Source: Microvirga puerhi
Lineage (GTDB): Bacteria; Pseudomonadota; Alphaproteobacteria; Rhizobiales; Beijerinckiaceae
Direction: 5' to 3'
NCBI RefSeq assembly: GCF_020089865.1
Contig: NZ_JAIRBM010000025.1
Span: forward strand, 1-64,000
DNA: 64,000 nucleotides
Position 1 is the first letter of the stretch. Every line of letters starts with the position of its first letter. The notes under the pieces are model-generated. The model was not told where the DNA came from. It saw only the letters and a program-made list of their open reading frames with translations, and did not search any database. The position numbers and the translations under genes were made by a program. Positions 1-8,563 of this stretch are shown here, in pieces.

Positions 1-169
1 AGGTGATCTTGCAGTTCTGGATGGTGACGTTCTCGGCCCGGACCCAGATCTGGCCGCGGACATTGAGGTTGCTGAGAACCGTGCCGGCTTTGGTGACGAT
101 GATGTCGCCGGACGCCGTCAGCGTCACGCCAGCCGGAAGTCCCGTCGTCGATGAAGTCGGAAATGACAT
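1..169 (-). CDS. Right-handed beta-helix repeat protein, N-terminal part (runs off the window)
   Basis: Read on the minus strand from ATG at 169-167, the 56 visible codons give a serine/threonine-rich start followed by strand-like repeats (LTASGDIIVTKAGTVLSNLN, then VRAENVTIQNCKI). The pattern 'xVTIxNCxI' with regularly spaced small hydrophobic residues is typical of right-handed parallel beta-helix proteins of the pectate-lyase fold, which bind or cleave polysaccharides and are often exported. A purine-rich stretch (AAAGGA) lies about 8 bases before the ATG. No signal peptide is visible, and the catalytic part lies outside the window, so an enzymatic role cannot be assigned. The plus-strand ORF over the same bases is a shadow. 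Confidence 0.6.
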   Translation of the reverse strand, partial: MSFPTSSTTGLPAGVTLTASGDIIVTKAGTVLSNLNVRGQIWVRAENVTIQNCKIT

Positions 170-1350
170 CGATAAATCCTTTTCTCAGTGAGTCTAGAAA
201 TGATGCGAGGTTCAGGTAAGCCGAAAGTCGGAGGCGGCTGATTAACGAGCAAGATTAAACAGCGCGATTGATCAGCCCGACCGAGTCACGCACCAATCCA
301 GATGGACCTTCTGAAATTTTCAGAAGTACGGATTGGCAAAATGCGATGGCGAAATCCGTGAATGACACAAGGATAGCGCTACCCTTGATAATCATTAGCG
401 GTCCGATAGCAGAGCTATCGTTTCACAGCGGAGATGGACAATGGCATGGCTACCCCTTGATTTCTGCTTTTACTGGCATTTAGGAAAAGCTTTTAACTTT
501 CCGGTCAGTATTCCGCCTCTAGTCATGCGCGTAGAAAGCATGCTGCAGCTTTATTGATTCCATCCCGCAGCCAATCGCCTGATATTATTACAGATACTTG
601 CCTATCGAGGGCGTTGCTTTGAGTTACACATTACGGCAAAGCTTATTCTTGTTCTATCAAGACACTCTCTTGTCAAAGAAAGCCAAACCATAGAAATAGG
701 CATGCAGATGGATCGAAAATTCGAAAAATGACGACCTCATATCGGCAACTGTCGAAAAGCAGTGTGCTCTACTGACTCCACTTCGCAGGCAAGCAGCCAG
801 CATCAAGACCAATACAGGGCCGTGCCCCAGAGACACGTGAAATCCAGATCGATGACATCTGCGTGAATATTATCTGTCTCAAAAAGTTTTTAGGGAGAAA
901 GACCGTCGCGCTTTAATGGAACGCGACGCGCTCCCGATGAAGGTCGTGCCAGCCGCTTCCACCGAGGAGAAACGATCTAAGGTAGACAAGGTGCTTAACA
1001 AGGAAGTCGCCCCGTACTCCGCATTCGCTGCGGCTCAAGTTGCGCTGCGTGCTGCGCTCATGGATGGACCAGGACACTTCTTATGGATTCGACAAGCCTC
1101 TGTAGCGGATGCCGGACAAAACCCAGCAGGGCTTCGTCGCACAGCGCGCAGATCGTAGCTGCGAGACCAATCCCCAGCCATGCCGTCCCATCAAATTGCG
1201 GCTTGGCGACGATGCATGCCGGGAGCATATCGAAACAACATCTCGACATACTCCCTGGGGACCCGGATATTGAGTTGTGCTCCACACATCCTTCGTTGCG
1301 ACCACCAAGCATCCAGCAAGATGTGCATGCGGACGGTACAAACCTCACTA
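170..1350. other. Long intergenic stretch without a convincing gene
   Basis: About 1.2 kb between the divergent beta-helix gene and the TetR promoter. Base composition is more AT-rich than in the flanking genes up to about 900. Short ORFs occur (268-483 +, 916-1158 +, 1058-1357 -) but none has a good ribosome site, family resemblance or consistent codon use. A 7-bp inverted repeat, CGTCGCG at 904-910 and CGCGACG at 922-928 with an 11-base loop, surrounds the ATG at 916. The stretch could hold a decayed gene or a small RNA; nothing decides this. Confidence 0.5.
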
Positions 1351-1395
1351 TTGACACGAGCTCTCACATTTACATACTGATCGATATGTATGTAA
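1351..1395 (+). promoter_or_regulatory. Promoter and probable autoregulatory operator of the TetR gene
   Basis: A perfect -35 hexamer TTGACA at 1351-1356 is followed after 16 bases by CATACT at 1373-1378 (4 of 6 matches to TATAAT). Overlapping this -10 is an inverted repeat with perfect 8-base arms, TTACATAC at 1370-1377 and GTATGTAA at 1388-1395, and a symmetric ATCGAT at its centre (1380-1385), so 11 of 13 base pairs are symmetric. Size and placement match known TetR-family operators: a repressor bound here would block RNA polymerase. Autorepression is inferred. Confidence 0.65.
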
Positions 1396-1405
1396 GTTGG
1401 CATGA

Positions 1406-2041
1406 ATGGCGACAGTCCCAAATCGCAGACGTACCCAGGTCGACCGCAGCGCGGAAACGCGGGCGATTCTGATCCGCGCAGCCATCGAGCTCCTTCAGAC
1501 CCTGGGCTTTGCAGGCACCTCGACAGCGCTCATTGCCAAGCGGGCGGGGGTTACGACTGGCGCCCTTCATCATCATTTCGCAACGAAGGACGAACTCCTG
1601 TTCGGCGTCCTCGATCATGCCTCTGAACGTATGCGTGCTCGTCTTGAGCAGGAGAAGCCTGTCTCTCCGGCCGGTACGCTGAACATCTCGGATACCGTGC
1701 GCCATCTTTGGGAGGTCTATGGCAACCCTGAATACTGGGCGACCTGGGAAATCATTATCGGCACACGATCCGATCCCGCTCTACATCCTCGCGTCGTCGC
1801 ACATCGTCTGGAAACGATGCGCATGGTTCTACATCCCTGGCTCGAACATCACACCTCGGAAGAAGGCACGCGCCCTGAGGTGATCGCACTCTTTGAATTC
1901 ATGCTGATCGCAATCCGCGGCCTGAGTCTCGAGCGCTTCCTGGACAAGGATGAGGCGTATTTCGATCGCAATCTCAAGATCCTGGCAGATCTCGTCGGCC
2001 AGCGACTCGAGGCCCTCGCACAACATAACTTCGTCCGCTGA
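1406..2041 (+). CDS. TetR/AcrR family transcriptional regulator
   Basis: A 211-residue protein of normal TetR length. Residues about 16-65 form the N-terminal helix-turn-helix domain, with the family pattern 'GVTTGALHHHFATKDELL' at about 48-65. The remaining C-terminal helices form the variable ligand-binding and dimer domain. It begins 10 bases after a near-perfect palindrome that overlaps its own promoter, so it probably represses itself. The transporter gene starts 84 bases downstream on the same strand, so TetR, the transporter, the deacetylase and the aspartoacylase-like gene may form one unit induced by the transported compound. The ATG at 1402 belongs to another frame; 1406 opens the conserved frame. 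No strong ribosome site is visible. The ligand is unknown. Confidence 0.9.
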   Translation: MATVPNRRRTQVDRSAETRAILIRAAIELLQTLGFAGTSTALIAKRAGVTTGALHHHFATKDELLFGVLDHASERMRARLEQEKPVSPAGTLNISDTVRHLWEVYGNPEYWATWEIIIGTRSDPALHPRVVAHRLETMRMVLHPWLEHHTSEEGTRPEVIALFEFMLIAIRGLSLERFLDKDEAYFDRNLKILADLVGQRLEALAQHNFVR

Positions 2042-2125
2042 CGGCGGTCGAGGCGAGAGAGCGGGGCACGGCGCCAACCACCAAACGAAGCGGCCGCAAA
2101 GGCCAAAGAGAAGAGGGACAACAGA

Positions 2126-3442
2126 GTGAGCGAAAGTGTGCGTGCCTATGGAGGCGCTACGACCTTGCGCGACAGCGCAGCGCCGAGCCGACTGAAAACG
2201 ATATTCGGCGGCTCGATCGGCCATTTCATCGAATGGTATGAGTGGTCCATATATGGACTTCTGGCGGGCATCTTCGCAAGCCAGATGTTTCCGGCCAGCG
2301 ACGCGCTGGTCTCGCTGATCGCCAGCTTTTCAGTATTCGCCATTGGCTTTGCCGCCCGTCCGATCGGCGCTTTGGTGCTCTCGCCCATGGCCGACAAATA
2401 CGGTCGACGCACGATGCTCTCTGCGACAATCATCATGGCAGGGCTTGGCAGTCTCATCATTGCCCTGTGCCCAACCTATGGGCAGATAGGCATCCTGGCC
2501 CCCGTCATCATAGTTCTGGCGCGGCTGCTTCAGGGTTTCTCGGCAGGCGGTGAATTTCAGATTGCCGTCACTTTCCTGAACGAACATGCCTCGGACCGTA
2601 ATCGTGCGCTCAATGCATCGCCGCAAATGGTGTCCATCGGCCTCTCAGTGCTGATCGCAACGGCAGTTGCAGGCCTGACGACTCGCTTCATTCCGACAGA
2701 TGCTCTCGCCTCATGGGGATGGCGCGTTCCCTTCCTCATCGGAGCGCTGCTGTCACTCTACGGCTTGTACATGCGCCGCGGCCTTACGGAGACACCGGCC
2801 TTCGAGAAAGACAGACACGCCCAGAAACTCAGTCTCGGAGGCATCGTCGCCTCGCTAGCCAAGTATCCGAAGGAAGCGTTCATCGTCTTCGTCGTGCAGA
2901 TGAACGGCGTGCAGTATTATCTCTGGCTGATTTTCCTGCCGACTTATGCAAACCTTGTCGGCGGCCTTGATCGATCCGCCGGGTTCGCCGGCAATATCGC
3001 GGCAACCGCCGCCTATTGCATCGGGGTTCCGGTATTTGCCTACCTATCGGATCGCATCGGCCGCAAGCCGTTCCTGATCGGCTCGGCAGCATGCTTCCTG
3101 ATCTTCACATATCCGCTTCTCTCGATGCTGGTCGGAAGCCCAAGTTTCGGAACATTTCTGTTCGTTGCCGTGGTCGGTGCGTTGTTCATCGCACTCAACA
3201 ACTCCGTCATCGGAACGGTCTTCTCCGAGCTTTTCCCAACCAAGGTTCGCACGTCCGGGATCGGCATTCCCTACGCCGTCTGCGCGGCCATTTTCGGAGG
3301 CACGGCTCCCCTGCTGGCAACGTGGCTCCATGGACTTGGCGGTCCTTTATACATCTCGATCTATGTGGGTGTTATCTGTGCGATCACGCTTGCAACTCAC
3401 TTCTTCTTGACGCCGGAGACACGGGGTCGGCCGCTCGATTGA
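2126..3442 (+). CDS. MFS transporter, metabolite:H+ symporter (MHS) type
   Basis: A 438-residue membrane protein with about 12 predicted transmembrane segments. 'GHFIEWYEWSIYGLLA' near residue 31 and 'MADKYGRR' near 88 are hallmarks of the MHS branch of the major facilitator superfamily (ProP, KgtP, ShiA), which imports organic acids, betaines or other small polar metabolites with protons. A second loop motif, 'LSDRIGRK', near residue 310 begins the C-terminal half. The start is GTG at 2126, with AGAGGGA about 8 bases upstream. It lies between the TetR gene and two amide-hydrolysing enzymes, so it probably imports their acylated substrate or the osmolyte/amine released from it. The substrate is not visible from sequence. 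Confidence 0.88.
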   Translation: MSESVRAYGGATTLRDSAAPSRLKTIFGGSIGHFIEWYEWSIYGLLAGIFASQMFPASDALVSLIASFSVFAIGFAARPIGALVLSPMADKYGRRTMLSATIIMAGLGSLIIALCPTYGQIGILAPVIIVLARLLQGFSAGGEFQIAVTFLNEHASDRNRALNASPQMVSIGLSVLIATAVAGLTTRFIPTDALASWGWRVPFLIGALLSLYGLYMRRGLTETPAFEKDRHAQKLSLGGIVASLAKYPKEAFIVFVVQMNGVQYYLWLIFLPTYANLVGGLDRSAGFAGNIAATAAYCIGVPVFAYLSDRIGRKPFLIGSAACFLIFTYPLLSMLVGSPSFGTFLFVAVVGALFIALNNSVIGTVFSELFPTKVRTSGIGIPYAVCAAIFGGTAPLLATWLHGLGGPLYISIYVGVICAITLATHFFLTPETRGRPLD

Positions 3443-3499
3443 GCGGCCAATCTCGCCTCGCGAGCCAAGACAACAACACAAAAGCAAGGATAGCTATCG

Positions 3500-4537
3500 A
3501 TGCTCGTCGTTCACCATCCGGACCAGGCCCTCCATGATCCGGAGCTCGTCTTCCGAACCGGCAAATTCATTGCCCAGCCGGATCGGGCGGAGCGTTATCG
3601 AATTTTCCTCGATATCGTGAGGGAGGACGGTCATCAGATCGTACAGGCTCCCCTCGGGAATCTCGACCCCATCCTTGAGATTCATGACAGGGACTACGTC
3701 GAATTCCTGAAGACCGTCTATAAGCGTTGGACGGAAAATCCGGATTATGGTCCGAACGTCATTCCAAACGTGCATCCTACACACCGCATGCATCGCAAGC
3801 CCACTGAACTCCTCGGTGAACTTGGCTGGTATTCGAACTCCACCTCCTGCCCGATGACTGAAGGCACCTGGCCAGCCGTCTACGCCAGCGCGCAAGCCGC
3901 GATTCACGGCGCTGATCGCCTCTCCTCATCAAGTGGCCCGGTCTACGCTCTCTGCCGCCCTCCCGGGCACCATGCCTATCCTGACCTGATGACGGGCGTG
4001 TGTTTCCTGAACAATGCTGCGATTGCAGCTCATCGTCTCACGAAGCAATACGGGAAGGTTGCTCTCGTCGATATCGATGTGCACCATGGGAACGGGACGC
4101 AGTTCATCTTCTACGAGCGTGCAGACGTTCTCTTCTGCTCCATTCATATCGATCCACGTGTTTCTGCACCGTATTATGCTGGCCATGCGGACGAAATCGG
4201 CGAAGGAGCCGGTCGCGGCCTTAACTTCAATCAGCCACTTCCATGGGCGACACCGGACTCAGTCTGGCTCAATGCGATCGATGCAGCCCTTGCGAAGGTG
4301 CTTGAATTCTCCGCAGGAGCTGTCGTCGTTTCGCTGGGCTTCGATGCGTCTGAGCATGATCCAGTTGCGACTTTCAAAATCACCAATGATGGCTTCGCTC
4401 AGGCAGGCCGTAAGTTTTCTGCGCTCGACCTGCCGACGCTGCTGGTGCAGGAGGGGGGATACCTGAGCCCTCATCTCGGCGGGTATCTGCGTAGTTTCCT
4501 GCGCGCCGTCGAGACGTCGCAACCCGCATTCTCCTGA
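3500..4537 (+). CDS. Histone deacetylase-superfamily amidohydrolase, acetylpolyamine amidohydrolase type
   Basis: A 345-residue member of the arginase/deacetylase superfamily. The signatures line up well with bacterial acetylpolyamine amidohydrolase: catalytic histidines H157-H158 in 'RPPGHHA', zinc ligands D193 and H195 in 'DIDVHHGNG' and D282 in 'GFDASEHDP', and the transition-state tyrosine Y321 in 'EGGYLSP'. The length and the N-terminal 'RTGKFIAQPDRAERY' region also fit that subgroup rather than AcuC. Such enzymes remove acetyl or short acyl groups from amines such as acetylputrescine in the cytoplasm. The next gene, 13 bases downstream, is another amide hydrolase, which suggests a two-step deacylation route. 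The fold and chemistry are secure; the exact substrate is inferred. Confidence 0.85.
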   Translation: MLVVHHPDQALHDPELVFRTGKFIAQPDRAERYRIFLDIVREDGHQIVQAPLGNLDPILEIHDRDYVEFLKTVYKRWTENPDYGPNVIPNVHPTHRMHRKPTELLGELGWYSNSTSCPMTEGTWPAVYASAQAAIHGADRLSSSSGPVYALCRPPGHHAYPDLMTGVCFLNNAAIAAHRLTKQYGKVALVDIDVHHGNGTQFIFYERADVLFCSIHIDPRVSAPYYAGHADEIGEGAGRGLNFNQPLPWATPDSVWLNAIDAALAKVLEFSAGAVVVSLGFDASEHDPVATFKITNDGFAQAGRKFSALDLPTLLVQEGGYLSPHLGGYLRSFLRAVETSQPAFS

Positions 4538-4550
4538 TCGGATCACGAAT

Positions 4551-5483
4551 ATGAACGCACTTCCGTCTTTTCAAACCGGAAAGCCTCGCATCGAGCAGGG
4601 CCATGTTCGGCCGTTCGATGGCGTCGAAATCCCGTTCGGCATCATCGAGGGCTCAGAACCTGGTCCTTGCCTGCTCGTCACCGCCGGCGTCCACGGTTCC
4701 GAGTTCTGCTCGATCGAAACAGCCATTCGCCTGATGAAAAGGAGGCCTCAGGACATCAAAGGGACTCTTGTCGTTCTGCCCATTCTCAATGTGCAGGGCT
4801 TCCACAGGCGCAGCATTTACATCATGCCGGAGGACGGGAAGAATCTGAACCGAATGTTCCCCGGCAAGGCCGACGGATCGACAAGCGAGAGGCTCGCGCA
4901 CTGGCTCGTGACGCAGGTCTATCCGCAGGTCGATGCCTATCTCGATCTCCACGGAGGTGATCTTAGTGAGTCGCTCGCGCCATTCACGCTCTATCCGAAT
5001 GGCTGCGAGAAATCGAAGGCGCTTGCGACAGCCTTCGGCATTCCTGTCAATATCGCTGCGGGCGGAGAGGGCTATACGATCAATGCGGCCTATAAGGTAG
5101 GTGTGCCGAGCATCTTGCCGGAAGTGAGCGGTAACGGGCTCTGGGGCGAGGATACGGTCGGCGAGATGACGGCCGGTGTAGAGCGTGTCATGCACTATCT
5201 CGGCATGATCTCGGGGTCTGTAAAGTCCGTTCTCGAGAAAGCTCCGAAATTCGTCACGATGTGGGTGCCATCGGCTCCGTGCGACGGGCTCTGGTACGCC
5301 GCCAAAGAGATCTCCGATTCGGTGGCCGTGGGTGAGGTCCTCGGCGAGGTACGGGACGTCTTCGGAAAGGTGCTCGCAACAATACGCTCCGAGAAGGACG
5401 GTTTCATCCTATACCGGCTTACCAGCCTATCGGTAAACAAGGGCGAGGCATTGCTGGGCGTCGGGACCCCGCTCGCGCACTGA
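4551..5483 (+). CDS. Succinylglutamate desuccinylase/aspartoacylase family zinc hydrolase
   Basis: A 310-residue M14-like deacylase. Zinc ligands are visible as H48 and E51 in 'GVHGSEF' and H134 in 'YLDLHGGD'. E191 in 'LPEVSGNG' is the likely general base, and 'NLNRMFPGK' near 98-106 matches the substrate-carboxylate binding region. The family (AstE, aspartoacylase, DoeB) releases N-acyl groups from amino acids. The gene follows the deacetylase by 13 bases and is probably in the same operon. DoeB of ectoine breakdown belongs to this family, but its usual partner, the DoeA hydrolase, is not seen here, so that role is not claimed. A second paralogous enzyme lies at 57273-58289. Confidence 0.82.
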   Translation: MNALPSFQTGKPRIEQGHVRPFDGVEIPFGIIEGSEPGPCLLVTAGVHGSEFCSIETAIRLMKRRPQDIKGTLVVLPILNVQGFHRRSIYIMPEDGKNLNRMFPGKADGSTSERLAHWLVTQVYPQVDAYLDLHGGDLSESLAPFTLYPNGCEKSKALATAFGIPVNIAAGGEGYTINAAYKVGVPSILPEVSGNGLWGEDTVGEMTAGVERVMHYLGMISGSVKSVLEKAPKFVTMWVPSAPCDGLWYAAKEISDSVAVGEVLGEVRDVFGKVLATIRSEKDGFILYRLTSLSVNKGEALLGVGTPLAH

Positions 5484-5496
5484 CATCTTGGCTCAA

Positions 5497-5520
5497 CAGT
5501 CCGCGCGACGGTGCGGACTG
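5497..5520 (+). terminator. Hairpin after the deacylase operon, possible terminator
   Basis: A perfect 8-bp inverted repeat, CAGTCCGC at 5497-5504 and GCGGACTG at 5513-5520, begins 13 bases after the stop codon of the preceding gene. The loop is 8 bases. No run of T follows, so this is either a weak or factor-assisted terminator or an mRNA-stabilising stem. Confidence 0.4.
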
Positions 5521-5714
5521 CTTCCCATAACGAGACATTGTCGCATTATCGGGGAACTTGATCGAGAACGAGAGCCTGCTTGAGCAACGGGCTCGGAAAG
5601 ATATGTGGATTCATATGTGCCTGGATTGGATCCCTATTGCAGGGACGCCTGCCAAGCAGGAACATCATCGCCTCGGCTCTTATCGATTTCAGGATGTCGT
5701 CTGAGGAGAAGCTG

Positions 5715-6020
5715 ATGCGAGTGCTTGTGACAAGGGTGGCAGCTATCCTGATCGGGCTTGTCTTCTTACAAAACGAAGCAAAAGCGCTGGATGTCCAGGA
5801 CAAGCTCGAGCTCTGCCAATCCTGTCATGGTGAACATGGGCATCCGGAGATGAAGGGAGTTCCTATCTTGGCTGGTCGCCCCACGCAGGAATTGGCGCAG
5901 CAACTGGAACTGTTTCGCAATGGCAAGCGTGAGAATCCTCAGATGGTGATGGCAAAGCATCTAACGGATGAGGAAATCCAAGAGCTTGCTGCCTATTTCT
6001 CTCGTCAGCCGAATGGCTGA
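5715..6020 (+). CDS. Small periplasmic class I cytochrome c (c553-like)
   Basis: A 101-residue protein when started at ATG 5715, which has GAGGAGA five bases upstream and gives a clean signal peptide (about residues 1-24, cut near 'NEAKA'). The frame stays open upstream to 5580, but that extension has no leader character. One haem-binding site, CQSCH, lies at residues 34-38. The 'PILAGRPTQELAQQLELF' and 'HLTDEEIQELAAYF' segments and a methionine near 77-79 as distal haem ligand match cytochrome c553/c-type electron carriers. It should carry electrons in the periplasm. It is separated from the deacylase operon by a hairpin and about 230 bases, so it is probably expressed on its own; its redox partner is not obvious. 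Confidence 0.82.
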   Translation: MRVLVTRVAAILIGLVFLQNEAKALDVQDKLELCQSCHGEHGHPEMKGVPILAGRPTQELAQQLELFRNGKRENPQMVMAKHLTDEEIQELAAYFSRQPNG

Positions 6021-6078
6021 CGAGCAATCGAATAGCGCTGGGAAGGCGCCCTCATTGAATTAACAAGCGGTGCCGCAA

Positions 6079-7113
6079 TTATCTCATTGGGGGCGCGTAG
6101 AGCACGCCGCCCATGCTCCAGAGTTGGTTCAATCCACGCGGAATACCAAGGCGAGACTCGACGCCAAGGTTTCGCTCATAAATTTCAGCATAGTTCCCGA
6201 CGGCCCGAACGGCGCGCAGGGCCCACGTATCTTGGAGTCCCAGCATCGCCCCAAAACCGCCCTCCAATCCTATGAAGCGGCGCACGTCCGCCTTCGTGGA
6301 GGTCGATGCCTCGCCCGCGTTCCTCGATGAGAGGCCGAGTTCTTCCGCGTTCACTAGCGCGAAGTTCACCCATCTCACGACGTTGAACCAGGCAAAGTCA
6401 TCCGCACGGGTCGCCGGTCCGAGTGGTTCCTTCGAGATGACATCCGGAAGAATGATGGCATCGTTCGGGCGGGTCAGCTTCAGGCGCTCGGCATAGAGCG
6501 CAGACTGATCTCGCGTCAGGACATTGCATTGCCCTGCCTGAAAGGCATCAAGGGCCTCCGCGGCACTCGGGAAAGCGCGTTCCTCAAAAGACATCGAGTT
6601 GGCACGGAAGAAATCGGCCAGATTGAGCTGGCTCGTGGTGCCGTTCTCCACGCACACCTTCGCGCGATCAAGATCCAGTGCGGACGTGACGTTGAGCTCT
6701 CGCTTAACCATGAAAGACTGGCCGTCGTGATAGGTGATGCCCGCGAAGGCGAGGCCCAGTCCAGCTTCGCGCTCCAGGGTCCAGGTCGAGTTCCGCGACA
6801 GAAGATCGACGCGTCCCGCGCGAAGCGCGTCGAACCGATCGCTGGCGGAGAGCGGCACGAAATCGACCTTCGATCGATCGTCAAAGATGGCACCTGCAAT
6901 GGCGCGACAAAAATCGACATCGAACCCTGACCAGTCGCCCTGAGCGTTCCGCTCCGAGAACCCGAACAGGCCTTCACTAACGCCGCATTTCAGAGTGCCG
7001 CGTTGCCTGACAGTCTCAAGAGTGCCAGCTATGGCAGGTAGCGCCATGATGCAGCACAGGAGGGATATGATGCCGGCGAGGGCAAAGCGAATGTGCGCAT
7101 TGGCATTCGACAT
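6079..7113 (-). CDS. General L-amino-acid ABC transporter substrate-binding protein (AapJ/BztA type)
   Basis: A 344-residue periplasmic binding protein with a signal peptide (about 1-29, ending near 'LPAIAG'). The patterns 'TLETVRQRGTLKCGVSEGLFGFS', 'WSGFDVDFCRAIAGAIF' and 'VCVENGTTSQLNLADFF' are characteristic of AapJ/BztA, the binding subunits of broad-range amino-acid importers of alphaproteobacteria, and the length fits. No permease or ATPase gene is next to it; its neighbours are a cytochrome c (convergent) and an L,D-transpeptidase. It is therefore an orphan binding protein, which either delivers to an Aap system elsewhere or has been recruited for sensing. GGAG lies about 11 bases before the start. 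Confidence 0.88.
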   Translation of the reverse strand: MSNANAHIRFALAGIISLLCCIMALPAIAGTLETVRQRGTLKCGVSEGLFGFSERNAQGDWSGFDVDFCRAIAGAIFDDRSKVDFVPLSASDRFDALRAGRVDLLSRNSTWTLEREAGLGLAFAGITYHDGQSFMVKRELNVTSALDLDRAKVCVENGTTSQLNLADFFRANSMSFEERAFPSAAEALDAFQAGQCNVLTRDQSALYAERLKLTRPNDAIILPDVISKEPLGPATRADDFAWFNVVRWVNFALVNAEELGLSSRNAGEASTSTKADVRRFIGLEGGFGAMLGLQDTWALRAVRAVGNYAEIYERNLGVESRLGIPRGLNQLWSMGGVLYAPPMR

Positions 7114-7179
7114 AACCTGCGGTCTCCATCAAACGACGCGCCTCATTTTCGGGCCCGAATGCTCGTCTAGGCTCATTCT

Positions 7180-7821
7180 TCACAGACTCGCTCCATGGCG
7201 GACCACCACCTTCGTCCCCACCGGCACACGCTCGTAGAGATCGATGATGTCGCCATTGGCGAGACGAAAGCAGCCAGAGGATATGGCATGACCGATCGTC
7301 TCCGGCTGGTTGGTACCATGGATGCGAAAGACCGTTGACCCGAGATACAGGGCACGCGCACCCATCGGATTCCCCGGCCCGCCAGCCATGAAGCGCGGTA
7401 GATAGGGTTGGCGCGCAAGCATCTCCGGCGGAGGGCGCCAATCCGGCCACTCGGCCTTGCGGCTCACGCGCACCAATCCGGACCATTGGAAACCTTCACG
7501 CCCGACGCCGATGCCGTAGCGCAGGGCTCGATTGTTGCCCTGGACAAGGTAGGCGAAGCGTTCCGATGTGTGGATGACCAGGGTTCCGGGCGGCTCATTG
7601 GATCGGAAGAATACCACTTGGCGCGCATAGGGACCCTCGCTGATGACTGCTTCCTCGGTCGAGATCCGACCCGGTTCGTCGTCGACCTGCATATCGAGCG
7701 CCGGCGGCGCGGAACTGCCCTGGGCCATTGCTGGTATCGGAAGGCTGGCCATCAACGTCAGTCCGGCTGCCGCCGCGCACGCTCGCCACAGGTCCATTCG
7801 ATCAGAGTTCACTCGGAGCAT
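7180..7821 (-). CDS. L,D-transpeptidase (YkuD domain)
   Basis: A 213-residue exported protein from ATG at 7821 (the frame extends two codons to a TTG). Residues about 8-35 look like a signal peptide ending in 'PIPAMAQG'. The YkuD catalytic signature is present near the C-terminal half: the histidine in 'IHGTNQPETIG' and the nucleophilic cysteine in 'AISSGCFRLANGD'. Such enzymes make 3-3 cross-links in peptidoglycan or attach proteins to it in the periplasm. 'GAGGPGNPMGARALYLG'-type sequence before the histidine also matches the family. It reads in the same direction as the flanking lipoprotein gene but with a 36-base gap, so co-transcription is possible. The substrate preference cannot be read from sequence. 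Confidence 0.88.
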   Translation of the reverse strand: MLRVNSDRMDLWRACAAAAGLTLMASLPIPAMAQGSSAPPALDMQVDDEPGRISTEEAVISEGPYARQVVFFRSNEPPGTLVIHTSERFAYLVQGNNRALRYGIGVGREGFQWSGLVRVSRKAEWPDWRPPPEMLARQPYLPRFMAGGPGNPMGARALYLGSTVFRIHGTNQPETIGHAISSGCFRLANGDIIDLYERVPVGTKVVVRHGASL

Positions 7822-7857
7822 AGACAACGTCCCGTCCCCCGCTGAGTGGCTATAGCG

Positions 7858-8295
7858 TCAGGCGCCGCAGCGTATGTACACGAACGTCCCGTAGCGTCTG
7901 TTTGCATCCGGATCGACAAAACGCATGACGACAAGGTTATCCGTCGCCGACAGGATCTCGCGATCCTGCGGATCGCCTGGCGGTGCTTCGAAGCCAAGAT
8001 AAGTCTTGCCCGAGACGTCACCTTTGAGCTTGAGTTCATAGAGCTTTGGATCGTCGGCGACATGCATCATCACCCCATCGGTCGGGCCTTTCGCGATCGT
8101 ATAAGGCTGACTGCACTGCGCCCTTGCCTCACGCTCAGTCCTTTGCCTGTCCTTGTCCGTATGGAATGACGCGGTACCCCATCGCCCGACTAGGCGCTCG
8201 CGCGCGTAGGCAGCGGGTGCCGAGGCGACGATAGAGGGAGGCGCCTCGTCCGTCGTGACCGTGCAACCTGCCATGAGGAGCGCCACGGCAATCAT
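7858..8295 (-). CDS. Putative lipoprotein of unknown function
   Basis: Started at ATG 8295-8293, the protein has 145 residues and opens with a short lipoprotein leader, 'MIAVALLMAGC', in which LMAGC is a good lipobox with the lipidated cysteine at residue 11. The frame continues upstream to a GTG at 8421, but the added 42 residues are charged and would bury the leader, so the shorter form is preferred. The mature part contains 'LVGRWGTASF' and 'DRQRTEREARAQCSQPYTI', and ends with a pair of cysteines spaced far apart (AQC...YIRC). No known family was recognised. It is probably anchored to a membrane facing the periplasm. Its neighbours are a cell-wall transpeptidase and a mechanosensitive channel, so an envelope role is plausible. 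Confidence 0.65.
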   Translation of the reverse strand: MIAVALLMAGCTVTTDEAPPSIVASAPAAYARERLVGRWGTASFHTDKDRQRTEREARAQCSQPYTIAKGPTDGVMMHVADDPKLYELKLKGDVSGKTYLGFEAPPGDPQDREILSATDNLVVMRFVDPDANRRYGTFVYIRCGA

Positions 8296-8563
8296 CGCAG
8301 ACCCGAGCTGGGACTGCCGATGAAGCAGCACGCGCCAGAATTCCCCAGGAATGGTGATGGCGCGCCGCTCGTTCTCCGCTTCCTGTGTTTCTACTTCGGC
8401 AATCCGCACTCCAGGTAACACGCCCCGCTCCCGCCTTCATAGGCTGCAATCTCATTGCCCAGCGCACCACAATGGCATGCCGTTGGGCAATTGGCTCTTC
8501 GGGATAACCCCACAAACTCGACAGGCAAACCCTGACCATGAGCCGGGGCGTATCCCGACACAC

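Noticed and set aside
916-1158. An 80-residue plus-strand frame in the first long gap
   Set aside because: Its ATG sits in the loop of a hairpin and is 16 bases from the nearest purine-rich stretch; no family similarity was seen.
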